A stretch of 53,009 nt of DNA, taken from NCBI GenBank assembly GCA_016124895.1, contig WGMU01000181.1:1-53009 (forward strand), in the 5' to 3' direction. Origin of the DNA: a bacterium (lineage in GTDB: Bacteria; Planctomycetota; Planctomycetia; Planctomycetales; Planctomycetaceae). Numbering within the stretch: the first letter of the stretch is position 1; every line of letters starts with the position of its first letter. A program made the position numbers and the translations under genes. Of this stretch, positions 8,925-16,657 are shown piece by piece. A model generated the notes under the pieces. That model had not been told where the DNA came from and made no database searches. It saw nothing but the letters and a program-made list of their open reading frames with translations.

Positions 8925-9470
8925 TCACACTCGCTCACCGTAAACTTCATGGAACGCAGCGAGTGCCACGCCGCCGAGCCGGTTCGCCAGATACTCGTAG
9001 ATGTGCCGTCGGTAATTCCAGTCCTGCGAACGGCCGACCTGTTCGAGCCAGTCGCAGAGATGGATCGTGCCGAGGTCGTCGAAGTCCTGCGGTGTCAGCT
9101 CGATGCGTTCGCCGCTGAAGCGATCCACCACACAGAGCGGTGCCGACGTGTCCTCAATCAGCGACTCGATGCAGGCGTCGTACTCGTCACGAGTCATCGC
9201 GCAGTTCAACCACGCCAGCCATTCGGCCCGCTCGCCGATCAACGCGCGAACGTCACACCGGCGTTCAAGGTCCAGCTTGAACTTCTGAAATCGCTCCGTC
9301 CCGTAAATCGAATGGAACATCCCGGCACGAGCAAGTTCCTCACTGCTCCCCCACTGCTTCAGATCGTTGTAAACGCCAATCGCATGCGCGAGGTACGTCT
9401 TCGAGGTATGAGCCACGTCGGTCGCACCGACGTGCTGAAAAAAGTCCGTCAGCTCTTTGAAGATTGCCAT
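8925..9470 (-). CDS. DUF6817-like protein (possible HD-type metal-binding fold)
   Basis: The 181-residue product starts MAIFKELTDFFQHVGATD. Text that fits the DUF6817 pattern follows: VAHTSKTYLAHAIGVYNDLK, then ELARAGMFHSIYGTERFQ with conserved His residues. This family is common in plants and bacteria and has no settled function; the conserved histidines suggest a metal-dependent hydrolase. The frame is open to an ATG at 9767, but the extra residues are Arg/Cys-rich and not protein-like. ATG 9470 has AGGA about ten bases upstream. It is upstream of the peroxidase with a gap of about 110 bases, so co-transcription is possible but unproven. Confidence 0.6.
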   Translation of the reverse strand: MAIFKELTDFFQHVGATDVAHTSKTYLAHAIGVYNDLKQWGSSEELARAGMFHSIYGTERFQKFKLDLERRCDVRALIGERAEWLAWLNCAMTRDEYDACIESLIEDTSAPLCVVDRFSGERIELTPQDFDDLGTIHLCDWLEQVGRSQDWNYRRHIYEYLANRLGGVALAAFHEVYGERV

Positions 9471-9879
9471 CGAGAAATCCTGTCCGTGTCTGCGTTCAGA
9501 AAACCGTCTCGCTGCCTCGTCACGACAGCGCTCGGCTGTGTGAGCCATCAGTTGTGTGAGACAAACGGGGGGAGGGCGGAAGCCTTTACGGCCCTGGCGA
9601 TTCGTCAGCAACCGAGCATCCGGCCGAAACGGACTCCCGCCTCCTTCACTGTTCCCGTCCCGCTTGTTGAGTCTATCTTCGCAGAGTTTCGTCGAACAGA
9701 ACCCGCAACGGCAGACCGCTGGCTGATGTCGGCATTCGAAATCCAGCCGAGCCGCATTGTCAGTCATTGTCGCGAGAGATCCCCTTGCGGTAATCTCCGT
9801 GCGAAGGTGGCCGGTGATTGCAGACAGATGTCCCGCCTTGGATCCCTCAACTGGCCGGACATCCTGAAGATTCAGGACT
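9471..9879. other. Intergenic region before tRNA-Leu, no gene seen
   Basis: About 410 bases lie between the divergently oriented DUF6817 gene and tRNA-Leu. Promoters for both should lie here. I see no convincing consensus pair, RNA structure or protein-like frame. Confidence 0.5.
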
Positions 9880-9962
<83 letters not shown>

Positions 9963-9977
9963 TCTTCATTCTTATCA

Positions 9978-10019
9978 AAGGACTTGCAGACAGGTGACTG
10001 CAAGTCCTTCTTGTCTTTT
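9978..10019 (+). terminator. Rho-independent terminator after tRNA-Leu
   Basis: A perfect 11-bp stem (AAGGACTTGCA / TGCAAGTCCTT, 9978-9988 and 9999-10009) with a 10-base loop is followed by the T-rich tail CTTGTCTTTT, 15 bases past the tRNA. Confidence 0.9.
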
Positions 10020-10419
10020 ATCGCCCCTGAAAAGTGCCGGCGCAACAGGAGGGGGCTCATGTGGCACTTGCATCTCTGGCACGCCCTCTTGACGTCCCCG
10101 AATAATTCACAGGTCGAGTGACCTTGTGGATCCAACGTCAGGTTCGGGGGACGGAGCAGTGGCCGGCATCAGAACAGACCGGCGAACCGGTCGACCGCAC
10201 ACGTCCCTGTAATTTCGCCATCTCTTCATCCTGCTCCCGAGAGCACATCAGTTCGCCCGTCACTCAGGGCAACAGACACATGCCTCGGCTTCGCAGATTA
10301 CCCATCATGGCGCAATCGCCCTGGCCCTTGTCTAAGAGAAAGTGGGAGGATAACGTCGACGGTTGCTGGTCCCTCAACAGTTTCTTCGGTCGGGAGATGT
10401 CGCCAGGGTGAGGTGTCGT
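10020..10419. other. Non-coding leader before the two-component genes
   Basis: About 400 bases have no protein-like frame; the open frame at 10118-10411 has ordinary shadow composition. The promoter of the two-component genes must be here or upstream, but I cannot fix it. GAGG at 10410-10413 is the probable ribosome binding site for GTG 10420. Confidence 0.4.
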
Positions 10420-11163
10420 GTGAAGCGCGTGCTTGTTGTTGAGGATCACAGAGAACTGCTTCGGAGTCTGGAACGTGGATTGTCGGCGTCAGGCTATGAC
10501 ATCGTGACAGCTGAGACGGCTGAGTCTGCGTTTTATTGCGCGAGTACTGATCGGTTCGATGCGATTGTCCTGGACGTCATGCTGCCCGAACGGAGCGGTC
10601 TGGAAGTTCTGCGCGACCTCAGAAACGCAGGCATGGATAGTCCCGTTCTGATCCTTTCAGCCCGCACTTCGGTAGAAGACCGAGTTCGAGGGCTCGACGA
10701 AGGAGCCGATGATTACTTAATCAAGCCCTTTGCTTTTGAGGAACTTCTTGCCCGATTGCGGGCGCTGCTGAATCGAAGAGTTCCCGGAAGAAAAAGCATC
10801 CTGACAGCGGGCGATCTCGAATTGCATGTACCCACTCAGACTGTCTTGCGGGCTGGACGTGAGATCTCGCTGAGCAAGCTCGAATATCGTCTGTTGGAAT
10901 ACCTGGTGCGTCACAGGAACTCAACGGTCGACAGGAACACGATCAGCCGTGACGTCTGGAATGAACCGCAGGGCGCCGCCTCAAATATCGTGGATGTGTA
11001 TATCAATTCGTTGAGGAAGAAACTGGATTGGCCCGGGTCAACAAAACTGATCCACACAGTTCGTGGCGTCGGTTATTCTCTACGGACGAACACAGAAGCA
11101 GATGATACACTGACAGGCACTGAAATCGCAGATGATTGCTCTGGAGAAGTGCAGTCTGACTAA
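10420..11163 (+). CDS. OmpR/PhoB-type response regulator
   Basis: The 247-residue protein has a receiver domain with acidic ED at 8-9, phospho-acceptor Asp52 in AIVLDVMLPERSG, Ser in ILSARTS and the conserved Lys in DDYLIKPFAF. A winged-helix output domain covers about 130-225: ISLSKLEYRLLEYLVRHRN, then IVDVYINSLRKKLD and HTVRGVGYSLR. It is expected to bind DNA when phosphorylated. GTG 10420 is chosen because GAGG lies six bases upstream and the receiver begins at once (VKRVLVVEDH); an upstream ATG at 10363 adds a non-homologous leader. It is followed by a receiver-only regulator and a kinase on the same strand. The tail after residue 230 is polar and unremarkable. Confidence 0.93.
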   Translation: MKRVLVVEDHRELLRSLERGLSASGYDIVTAETAESAFYCASTDRFDAIVLDVMLPERSGLEVLRDLRNAGMDSPVLILSARTSVEDRVRGLDEGADDYLIKPFAFEELLARLRALLNRRVPGRKSILTAGDLELHVPTQTVLRAGREISLSKLEYRLLEYLVRHRNSTVDRNTISRDVWNEPQGAASNIVDVYINSLRKKLDWPGSTKLIHTVRGVGYSLRTNTEADDTLTGTEIADDCSGEVQSD

Positions 11164-11201
11164 GCAGCACTCCGACACAAGGGTAAATCGCGAGGACAAA
11201 A

Positions 11202-11606
11202 GTGAGCCGGATTCTGATTGTCGAAGATCATGTTTCTCTGCTCAGAAACCTGAAACGCGGTCTGGAGTTGCTGCATTACGAAATCCACGGAGCGGCGACG
11301 GGAGAAGAAGCAATCCAACTCGCATTAGCGAAGCCCCTCGACCTGGTAATTCTCGATCTGATGCTTCCCGGCAAGAGCGGCTTTGACGTGTTGGAACATC
11401 TGAGGAGTACTGGCTTTAACAAACCAGTTCTGATTCTGACGGCGAGGGACGCCCCTCAGGATCGCCAGCGAGGCTATTCGCTCGGAGCAAATGGTTTTCT
11501 GATCAAGCCGTTTGCATTCTCCGAACTGGCAGCGGCGATCAAAGCATTGCTGCGTGAGCCACGCGGGACCACTGGTTCGGACGAGGCTCCGCTATGCGTC
11601 GATTGA
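11202..11606 (+). CDS. Receiver-only response regulator
   Basis: This 134-residue product is a complete CheY-like receiver with no output domain. It has IVEDH at 6-10, Asp52 in LVILDLMLPGKSG, Thr in LILTARD and Lys in GFLIKPFAFSEL, ending shortly after. It resembles the receiver of the preceding regulator closely in layout (both LLRxLxRGLE), which suggests tandem duplication followed by loss of the DNA-binding half. The GTG start has GCGAGGA six bases upstream. The 3' end overlaps the kinase start by 13 bases, so translation is probably coupled. It may be a phosphate sink or intermediate, or may act by protein contact. Confidence 0.88.
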   Translation: MSRILIVEDHVSLLRNLKRGLELLHYEIHGAATGEEAIQLALAKPLDLVILDLMLPGKSGFDVLEHLRSTGFNKPVLILTARDAPQDRQRGYSLGANGFLIKPFAFSELAAAIKALLREPRGTTGSDEAPLCVD

Positions 11607-13012
11607 ATATCCGCTGGCGGCTAACGCTCTGGTTCGGAGCCGCCATGATTCTGCTGCTGCTGATCCGGAGTTTCTGGATCTACTTTATTATGGACTGGCG
11701 TACGACATTACACACAGATTCGCAATTGAATCTGGATATCAGTGCGATTTCAACTCAATTGCGGACTGCCGATGACCGTAGTCAGCTCGTTCAGGCACTG
11801 AATCAGTATGTGATGCGGCACGCGGCTGCCGAGGTGAAGGTGAAAGGCCCGGATAACAGCGTCATTTTCAGTTACGCACCAGGTCAGGACGTCCGTTCGC
11901 CATCATCGACGAAGGAGCCACAAGGCCATGAAAAATGGGCACATTTCACCACGGAGACCCCCAATGGACGCCGTCGTGCCGTAAGTGGCCAAGTGCCGAG
12001 TTCGATCGGAAATCTATCCATTGAACTCAGCCTTTCCACTCAGGATAGACGTGACGAAGTTCTGAGCTTTGCACTGACTCTTTTTACCACGTTGCCATTC
12101 GTCTTCGCTGCGGCGTTGGGTGTGGGCTATTTCGTCTCGTCTCGGGCTCTGACCCCTGTCGACAAGATGATTTCGGACGCCCAACGCATAACCGGTCTGC
12201 AACTCAATCAGCGAATCGCTGTTCCGGAATCCCGTGATGAACTCGCCCGACTGGCCCGCACTCTTAATGAGATGATCAACAGGCTCCATCAGTCTTTTGA
12301 AGATATGCGGCGGTTCACTGCTGATGCGGCCCATGATCTTCGCACTCCTGTCACCGCCCTGCGGACCGCGGTCGAAGTCAGCCTCATGGCTGACCATACA
12401 ACTGAGGAGTACCAGGCGTCGCTACACACGATTCTCGACGAAGCCATTCACCTGAGCCAGTTAACAAGCCAGTTGCTGGATCTCAGCCGGGAAGATCACG
12501 GCGCCAAATCCGGTGTCTCGGAACCAGTTCGGCTCGACGAGCTGATCGCAATTGCGACGGCAGATCTGCAACTCGCGGCTCAGAAAAAAGGGATCGCAGT
12601 CGAAACAGTGCAGATGCCTCCGCTTCTGGTATCTGGCGATCCGATACGGCTCCGGAGAGTCTTTATGAATCTTCTGGACAACGCACTTCAATACACGCCC
12701 TGCGGAGGCAATGTGCAAATCAAAGGCGGACCTCTTGGAGACGGGGCTCTGATTACAATTATTGACAATGGCCCCGGGATTCCTGAGGACGAACTGCCGC
12801 ATATCTTCGACCGCTTTCGACGAGTCGATAAGTCCCGTACCCGACAAGGTGGGGGGACAGGGCTCGGCCTGGCGATCTGCAAGGCTATCGTTGAGGCACA
12901 CGGCGGCAGGATTCACATGGATAGCGCAATTGGCTACGGAACGCGAGTTTCAGTCGAACTGCCTGGCTATCAAGCCGACGCGTCCAAAGAACTGCCAAGC
13001 GACAACGACTGA
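11594..13012 (+). CDS. Membrane sensor histidine kinase
   Basis: The 472-residue protein has a TM helix at about 10-33, a periplasmic sensor of about 120 residues, and a second helix at about 156-180 (FALTLFTTLPFVFAAALGVG). HAMP follows (SSRALTPVDKMISDA). The H-box is FTADAAHDLRTPVTALRTAV with His at about 247. The ATPase domain has N (NLLDNALQYTP), G1 (DNGPGIPED) and G2 (GGGTGLGLAICKAIVEAHGG) boxes. It is a full transmitter of the heavy-metal/OmpR-partner type. The periplasmic domain has no motif I recognise, so the signal is unknown. The start overlaps the receiver-only gene, and GAGG lies about nine bases upstream. Confidence 0.95.
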   Translation: MRRLNIRWRLTLWFGAAMILLLLIRSFWIYFIMDWRTTLHTDSQLNLDISAISTQLRTADDRSQLVQALNQYVMRHAAAEVKVKGPDNSVIFSYAPGQDVRSPSSTKEPQGHEKWAHFTTETPNGRRRAVSGQVPSSIGNLSIELSLSTQDRRDEVLSFALTLFTTLPFVFAAALGVGYFVSSRALTPVDKMISDAQRITGLQLNQRIAVPESRDELARLARTLNEMINRLHQSFEDMRRFTADAAHDLRTPVTALRTAVEVSLMADHTTEEYQASLHTILDEAIHLSQLTSQLLDLSREDHGAKSGVSEPVRLDELIAIATADLQLAAQKKGIAVETVQMPPLLVSGDPIRLRRVFMNLLDNALQYTPCGGNVQIKGGPLGDGALITIIDNGPGIPEDELPHIFDRFRRVDKSRTRQGGGTGLGLAICKAIVEAHGGRIHMDSAIGYGTRVSVELPGYQADASKELPSDND

Positions 13013-13257
13013 CTCTCCGCGCACGCGTGGCCGATTAGTTTCACAATCGCAGTCGGCGGGATCATCTGTCCCCGATATCCTTGACCGTCTCTGCGCTGCA
13101 GAGTGGGCCTCGCTATGTCGGCCGCAACATGGATCGCCTGCCTGAGTGTCAGCCGAGAGCGCAGTCTCGATTATGGCCCAATTTTGACCGCACATGCCTT
13201 CCTGATCAGAGATCGAGATTTTTGCGTTCGCATCTGCTGGCCGCATCTACCTAAATT

Positions 13258-13301
13258 TGATTAGTTTTTAGTTGACATACTTCATTAAAATACGCTAATC
13301 A
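13258..13301 (+). promoter_or_regulatory. Sigma70-type promoter inside a 7-bp inverted repeat
   Basis: The 358 bases between kinase and PII-like gene hold no gene but end in a markedly AT-rich patch. TTGACA at 13272-13277 is followed after 18 bases by TAATCA at 13296-13301, a good -35/-10 pair. TGATTAG (13258-13264) and CTAATCA (13295-13301) form an exact inverted repeat that brackets the promoter and covers the -10. This is the layout of a regulator site controlling the PII-like/SulP genes. The upstream OmpR regulator is a candidate binder, by inference only. Confidence 0.6.
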
Positions 13302-13370
13302 TAGTGGCTTCATGCGTAGGCTACGGCAATTCTGTGGCTGCGCCCTGCCCATACGCAGGAGGCGACATCC

Positions 13371-13685
13371 ATGTCCTCCGGGTCCTGTCTGCAGCGGGTC
13401 GTCCTGATTGCTGAAGCCTCTGCCGAGCAACCGCTCATTGAAGAGATCGAGCGACTGGACTTTCCGGCCTACTCATCTGTCAACTGTAACGGCCGAAGTT
13501 CCCGGCCAGTCGTTTCAGATCTGTTTGCTGTTTCGTCGCATGTACGCATAGAAGCTCTCGGGCCTGCTGACTGCGTGAACCAGTTGATCCAACTCGTCCA
13601 GGATGAGCTGAAGAACCGATTTTCGATCACCTGCTTCCTGGATTATTCAGTCAAGGTTCACGGTTTTCCGCAGCGAGCTTTGTGA
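13371..13685 (+). CDS. PII-like signalling protein (SbtB/CPII-type), short
   Basis: The 104-residue protein follows the PII-like pattern. A first strand and helix RVVLIAEASAEQPLIEEIER come first, then a short T-loop region with NGRSSRPVVSD, then SSHVRIEALGPADCVNQLIQ, and a final strand ITCFLDYSVKV. PII-like proteins next to bicarbonate transporters bind adenine nucleotides and tune the transporter; SbtB is the known example. Here the next clear gene is a SulP transporter, so a similar role is inferred. No C-terminal redox CGPxGC loop is present. AGGAGG at 13357-13362 lies eight bases before the ATG. A promoter sits about 70 bases upstream. Family assignment is by pattern only, but I find it convincing. 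Confidence 0.7.
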   Translation: MSSGSCLQRVVLIAEASAEQPLIEEIERLDFPAYSSVNCNGRSSRPVVSDLFAVSSHVRIEALGPADCVNQLIQLVQDELKNRFSITCFLDYSVKVHGFPQRAL

Positions 13686-13706
13686 CCGAAGCTCCTTCCC
13701 TGCGGA

Positions 13707-14180
13707 GTGAGCGAGTTCTGTTCGTTCACCCGTTTATCGCTATTTGTTTTCTCGCGGCTCCACCGTTTTCCTTCTGGCGACGTGCGGATATGGGAAGGGT
13801 TTGAAAGCATGTGGCATGTCAGATCTGCCGGAATCCCAGCGGTGACGTGGCGGAGCAGCAATTTGCCGCTGATTTCGCTGATGTTGCTGTCGACGGCGCT
13901 GATTGCCCTCACAGCCAGAGGAAAGCTGTTTGATTCCAGCAATATGCTCGTTCCGTTGAGCCTCGCTGAGCTGGCAGAGGAGGCCGAAGAAACGGACGTC
14001 GAACTGAGACTGGACTGCCTGCCTGATATTTCGGCAAGGATCCAGGGCTCCTGCATGGGCGACTGCGTTTTCGCCATCGCCAGCTTGGCATCGAAGTTGA
14101 ATTCCAGGGACGCACTATACCTGCGTGGACCTCCACCGTGCTTCGGTAGCGTCTCAATGTGCAGCAGCCTCAGATCCTGA
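13707..14180 (+). CDS. Uncertain hypothetical ORF between PII-like and SulP genes
   Basis: A 157-codon frame lies in the operon gap. The more protein-like part starts at the internal Met near 13810 (MWHVRSAGIP). It has one weak hydrophobic segment (LPLISLMLLSTALIALTA) and an acidic stretch (SLAELAEEAEETDVEL). The second half faintly recalls the start of a histidine-kinase ATPase domain, but the motifs are missing. A 194-codon frame on the opposite strand (13658-14242) is equally long, so coding is not established. It might be a decayed gene. About 200 bases after it hold only the SulP ribosome binding site. Confidence 0.25.
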   Translation: MSEFCSFTRLSLFVFSRLHRFPSGDVRIWEGFESMWHVRSAGIPAVTWRSSNLPLISLMLLSTALIALTARGKLFDSSNMLVPLSLAELAEEAEETDVELRLDCLPDISARIQGSCMGDCVFAIASLASKLNSRDALYLRGPPPCFGSVSMCSSLRS

Positions 14181-14377
14181 AGACTGCTGGCAGTTCTTTG
14201 TGCATGCCTCCGCGACAGCGTGAGAGGTACGCCGCTCTTCAATGCGCCTGATCAATCAGTCCGCCAGGAATGTACCGGCCGTGGATTCTTTGCGCAGCCT
14301 GCGCAAGTCAGGCCCCGGCTCTGATTGTTCCGCATGCTGGACCATCACACTGGCAACTGCCTGATTTGGAGGAACCC

Positions 14378-16174
14378 ATGGAAACACAGTCTAAAGTCGT
14401 CCAGGAAGCAGACACCGGCTCTCAATCGTCGCTGCCGTCCGCACACAACGGGAATGCTTCTCTGGAGAAGCCCCAAAACGGCCTGGCCGGACTGAAGCAC
14501 TGGCGACACGACTTACGGTCGGGGCTGATGGTGGCCATGATCTCTTTGCCATTTTCGATGGGAATAGCAATTACATCGGGAGCACCTCCAATCTGCGGGA
14601 TCATGTCGGCGATTATTGCTGGGTTTCTCCTGCCAATGCTCGGCGGTTCCTATGTGACCATCAGTGGGCCGGCTGCCGGCCTGGCCCCAGCCCTTTTTGG
14701 GGGGATGATCATGCTGGCAACGGCTTATCTGGGTAAAGACGCTCCACAGGCAGAACTCCTGGAAGTCGGATATCCCCTCGTGTTAGTGGCGATCTCAATT
14801 GCCGGCGCCTTGCAGATCGTCCTGGCGCGGCTCAAGGTGGCGCGGCTCTGTGCGATCTTTCCTGCAGCGGCCATTGAGGGGATGCTGGCAGCGATCGGCC
14901 TGATCATTATCGTGAAGCAGTTCCCGCTGCTGCTTGGCCAGAATTTCGAGGCACATGAGTTCTGGGAGATTCTTAAGGAGACGCCATCAAAGCTGAGAAC
15001 CATGAATGTACCAGTCTTTGCGACGGGCTTCACTTGTGTCGCACTTCTTTTCACATTGTCAGCGTTCTCTGGAAAGTTGTTTAAGGTGATGCCCCCGCCG
15101 GTGTGGGTGTTTTTTCTGGGAACATTGACGAGCCACCTGTTTCTGGACATCGACAGGGAGCATCTCATCAATATCCCGGAAAACCCACTTCGTCATGGAT
15201 TTGTCCTGCCTCACTTTGATCGCGTTTTTACTACGCCACAGACGTGGTTACCGCTTACCTATGTCGTCGTTGTACTTCTGCTGATTGATGGAACAGAGTC
15301 GCTGGCAACAATCATGGCTGTCGACAAGCTTGATCCCTACAAACGCCGCTCGGACCCGGACCGTACGCTGCAGGCGATGGGAGGCTGCAATGTCGCATCA
15401 AGCCTGATGGGAGGACTGACGGTCATTCCTGGTATCGTAAAGAGTACTGCCAACATCATCGGAGGTGGCCGCACTCAGTGGGCGAACTTCTACAACGCCT
15501 GCTTCCTGCTGATTTTTCTCTTATTCGCCCGCAAACTGATCAATCTTGTGCCGCTGGCCGTATTGGCTTCGATTCTCGTCTTTATTGGATTCAAACTATG
15601 CCGTCCCAAAGTCTGGCGACATATCGCCGACATCGGCTCTGAACAGTTCACAGTCTTCGCGATCACTGTACTTGTAACCGTTTCGACCGACCTGCTGATC
15701 GGCATCGCTGCTGGTGTGGCATCAAAAGCAGTGCTCAACCTCTGGTACCTCGGGTTGGCCTATCGCTTGAACGGAACCACAAATCGCGAGTCACGGCCAG
15801 GTCCGCTGACACGGATTGGCCGGCTGTTCCGTAATCCAGTCGGCCACCGTGAACTGTCGGCGGGCGTCTACAACCTGTACCTCGAGCGCCCTCTGGTTTG
15901 CTTCAATCTGTTTCACGTGATCCGTGAGTTGCAGGAGCTGCCTGGGGAAACAAAATCAGTCCGTCTTCACTTTGGTCCGTCCGTGGCTCTCGTTGACCAC
16001 ACAACCGTCGAGACTCTTTTTCACTACGTGCATGACTACAGCTCTAAAGACTTGAAAATCGATCTGGTCAACTGGGAGCGGTTTCGACCTTTATCAGATC
16101 ACCCGAGTGCCATTCAGCTCGGACTGTCAGGCGATCTAATTGAGTCGGAACCCCCGCGGCGTGTCTCACTCTGA
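14378..16174 (+). CDS. SulP family inorganic anion transporter with C-terminal STAS
   Basis: The 598-residue protein has SulP landmarks: HDLRSGLMVAMISLPFSMGI (first helix), SYVTISGPAAGLAPA, a long series of helices, and the conserved mid-region IDGTESLATIMAVDKLDP with GGCNVASSLMGGLTVIPG. A weak STAS-like domain covers about 505-598 (NLFHVIRELQEL...VALVDHTTVETL). SulP members carry sulfate, bicarbonate or C4-dicarboxylates. The neighbouring PII-like gene makes bicarbonate the best guess (BicA-like), but the substrate is not proven. A frame open to 14270 exists; ATG 14378 is preferred because GGAGGA lies four bases upstream. The gene ends against an IS66 fragment, overlapping its frame by 9 bases. 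Confidence 0.9.
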   Translation: METQSKVVQEADTGSQSSLPSAHNGNASLEKPQNGLAGLKHWRHDLRSGLMVAMISLPFSMGIAITSGAPPICGIMSAIIAGFLLPMLGGSYVTISGPAAGLAPALFGGMIMLATAYLGKDAPQAELLEVGYPLVLVAISIAGALQIVLARLKVARLCAIFPAAAIEGMLAAIGLIIIVKQFPLLLGQNFEAHEFWEILKETPSKLRTMNVPVFATGFTCVALLFTLSAFSGKLFKVMPPPVWVFFLGTLTSHLFLDIDREHLINIPENPLRHGFVLPHFDRVFTTPQTWLPLTYVVVVLLLIDGTESLATIMAVDKLDPYKRRSDPDRTLQAMGGCNVASSLMGGLTVIPGIVKSTANIIGGGRTQWANFYNACFLLIFLLFARKLINLVPLAVLASILVFIGFKLCRPKVWRHIADIGSEQFTVFAITVLVTVSTDLLIGIAAGVASKAVLNLWYLGLAYRLNGTTNRESRPGPLTRIGRLFRNPVGHRELSAGVYNLYLERPLVCFNLFHVIRELQELPGETKSVRLHFGPSVALVDHTTVETLFHYVHDYSSKDLKIDLVNWERFRPLSDHPSAIQLGLSGDLIESEPPRRVSL

Positions 16175-16567
16175 TCGTAACCGTTCACGGGCCGGCGTCA
16201 CTTTTGGGGCGTAATTGACGTGTGCCAGGCACTGCTGGCGAGTCGCCTGGCCGAACCGGTCGTAGACACTCCAGCCGTCGTGAATCAGCGTGCCCGAGTA
16301 GTCCTCACCGAGCAGCAGCAGAGCCAGCACGGCACTGCGTGTCGGGTCGATCGCGTAGTACGTCGCGTGTTCGGTCACGAAGCCATGCAGCCACGCGTTC
16401 CGGCACAGCCGGCTCATATCACCGCGCGGTGGTCTGCACATTGAGAACCAATCGCTGTCATGGTGCGTGTAAGTCAACCGTCCGCGGCGACCATTCACCC
16501 GCCAGCCCGTTTCATCACATACCACGCGGGGCGAGCCGCGGACCTGCTCGCCGATCACCGATTTCAC
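16166..16567 (-). pseudogene. IS66-type transposase fragment
   Basis: The 133-codon frame has IS66 transposase text from the catalytic core: VVCDETGWRVNGRRG, YYAIDPTRSAVLALLLLGED, GTLIHDGWSVYDRFGQA and QQCLAHV. The match stops abruptly after QQCLAH and the last 17 residues are unrelated. The N-terminal half is also missing, although weak in-frame similarity may extend to about 16640. No terminal repeats or orfA/orfB are visible. It is a dead remnant between SulP and the beta-CASP gene and marks a past rearrangement boundary. Confidence 0.85.
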
Positions 16568-16657
16568 GACGGCGAGTTTCGATGTCGTTGACCTCCCCGA
16601 GAGCTGGCAGGACGGCCCCGGGCCACGGCCTCAAGGCGACGGAGCCAAGAGCTGGAG

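Noticed and set aside
8813-8950. 46-residue N-terminal extension of the cytochrome c peroxidase
   Set aside because: It would overlap the DUF6817 gene, is Arg/Pro-rich and precedes a normal signal helix; ATG 8812 is better.
10118-10411. 97-codon frame before the response regulator
   Set aside because: No recognisable features, no ribosome binding site and ordinary shadow composition.
13658-14242. 194-codon minus-strand frame between the PII-like and SulP genes
   Set aside because: Low-complexity Ser-rich, no motifs or ribosome binding site, and opposite to the operon; left as a shadow of an uncertain plus-strand ORF.
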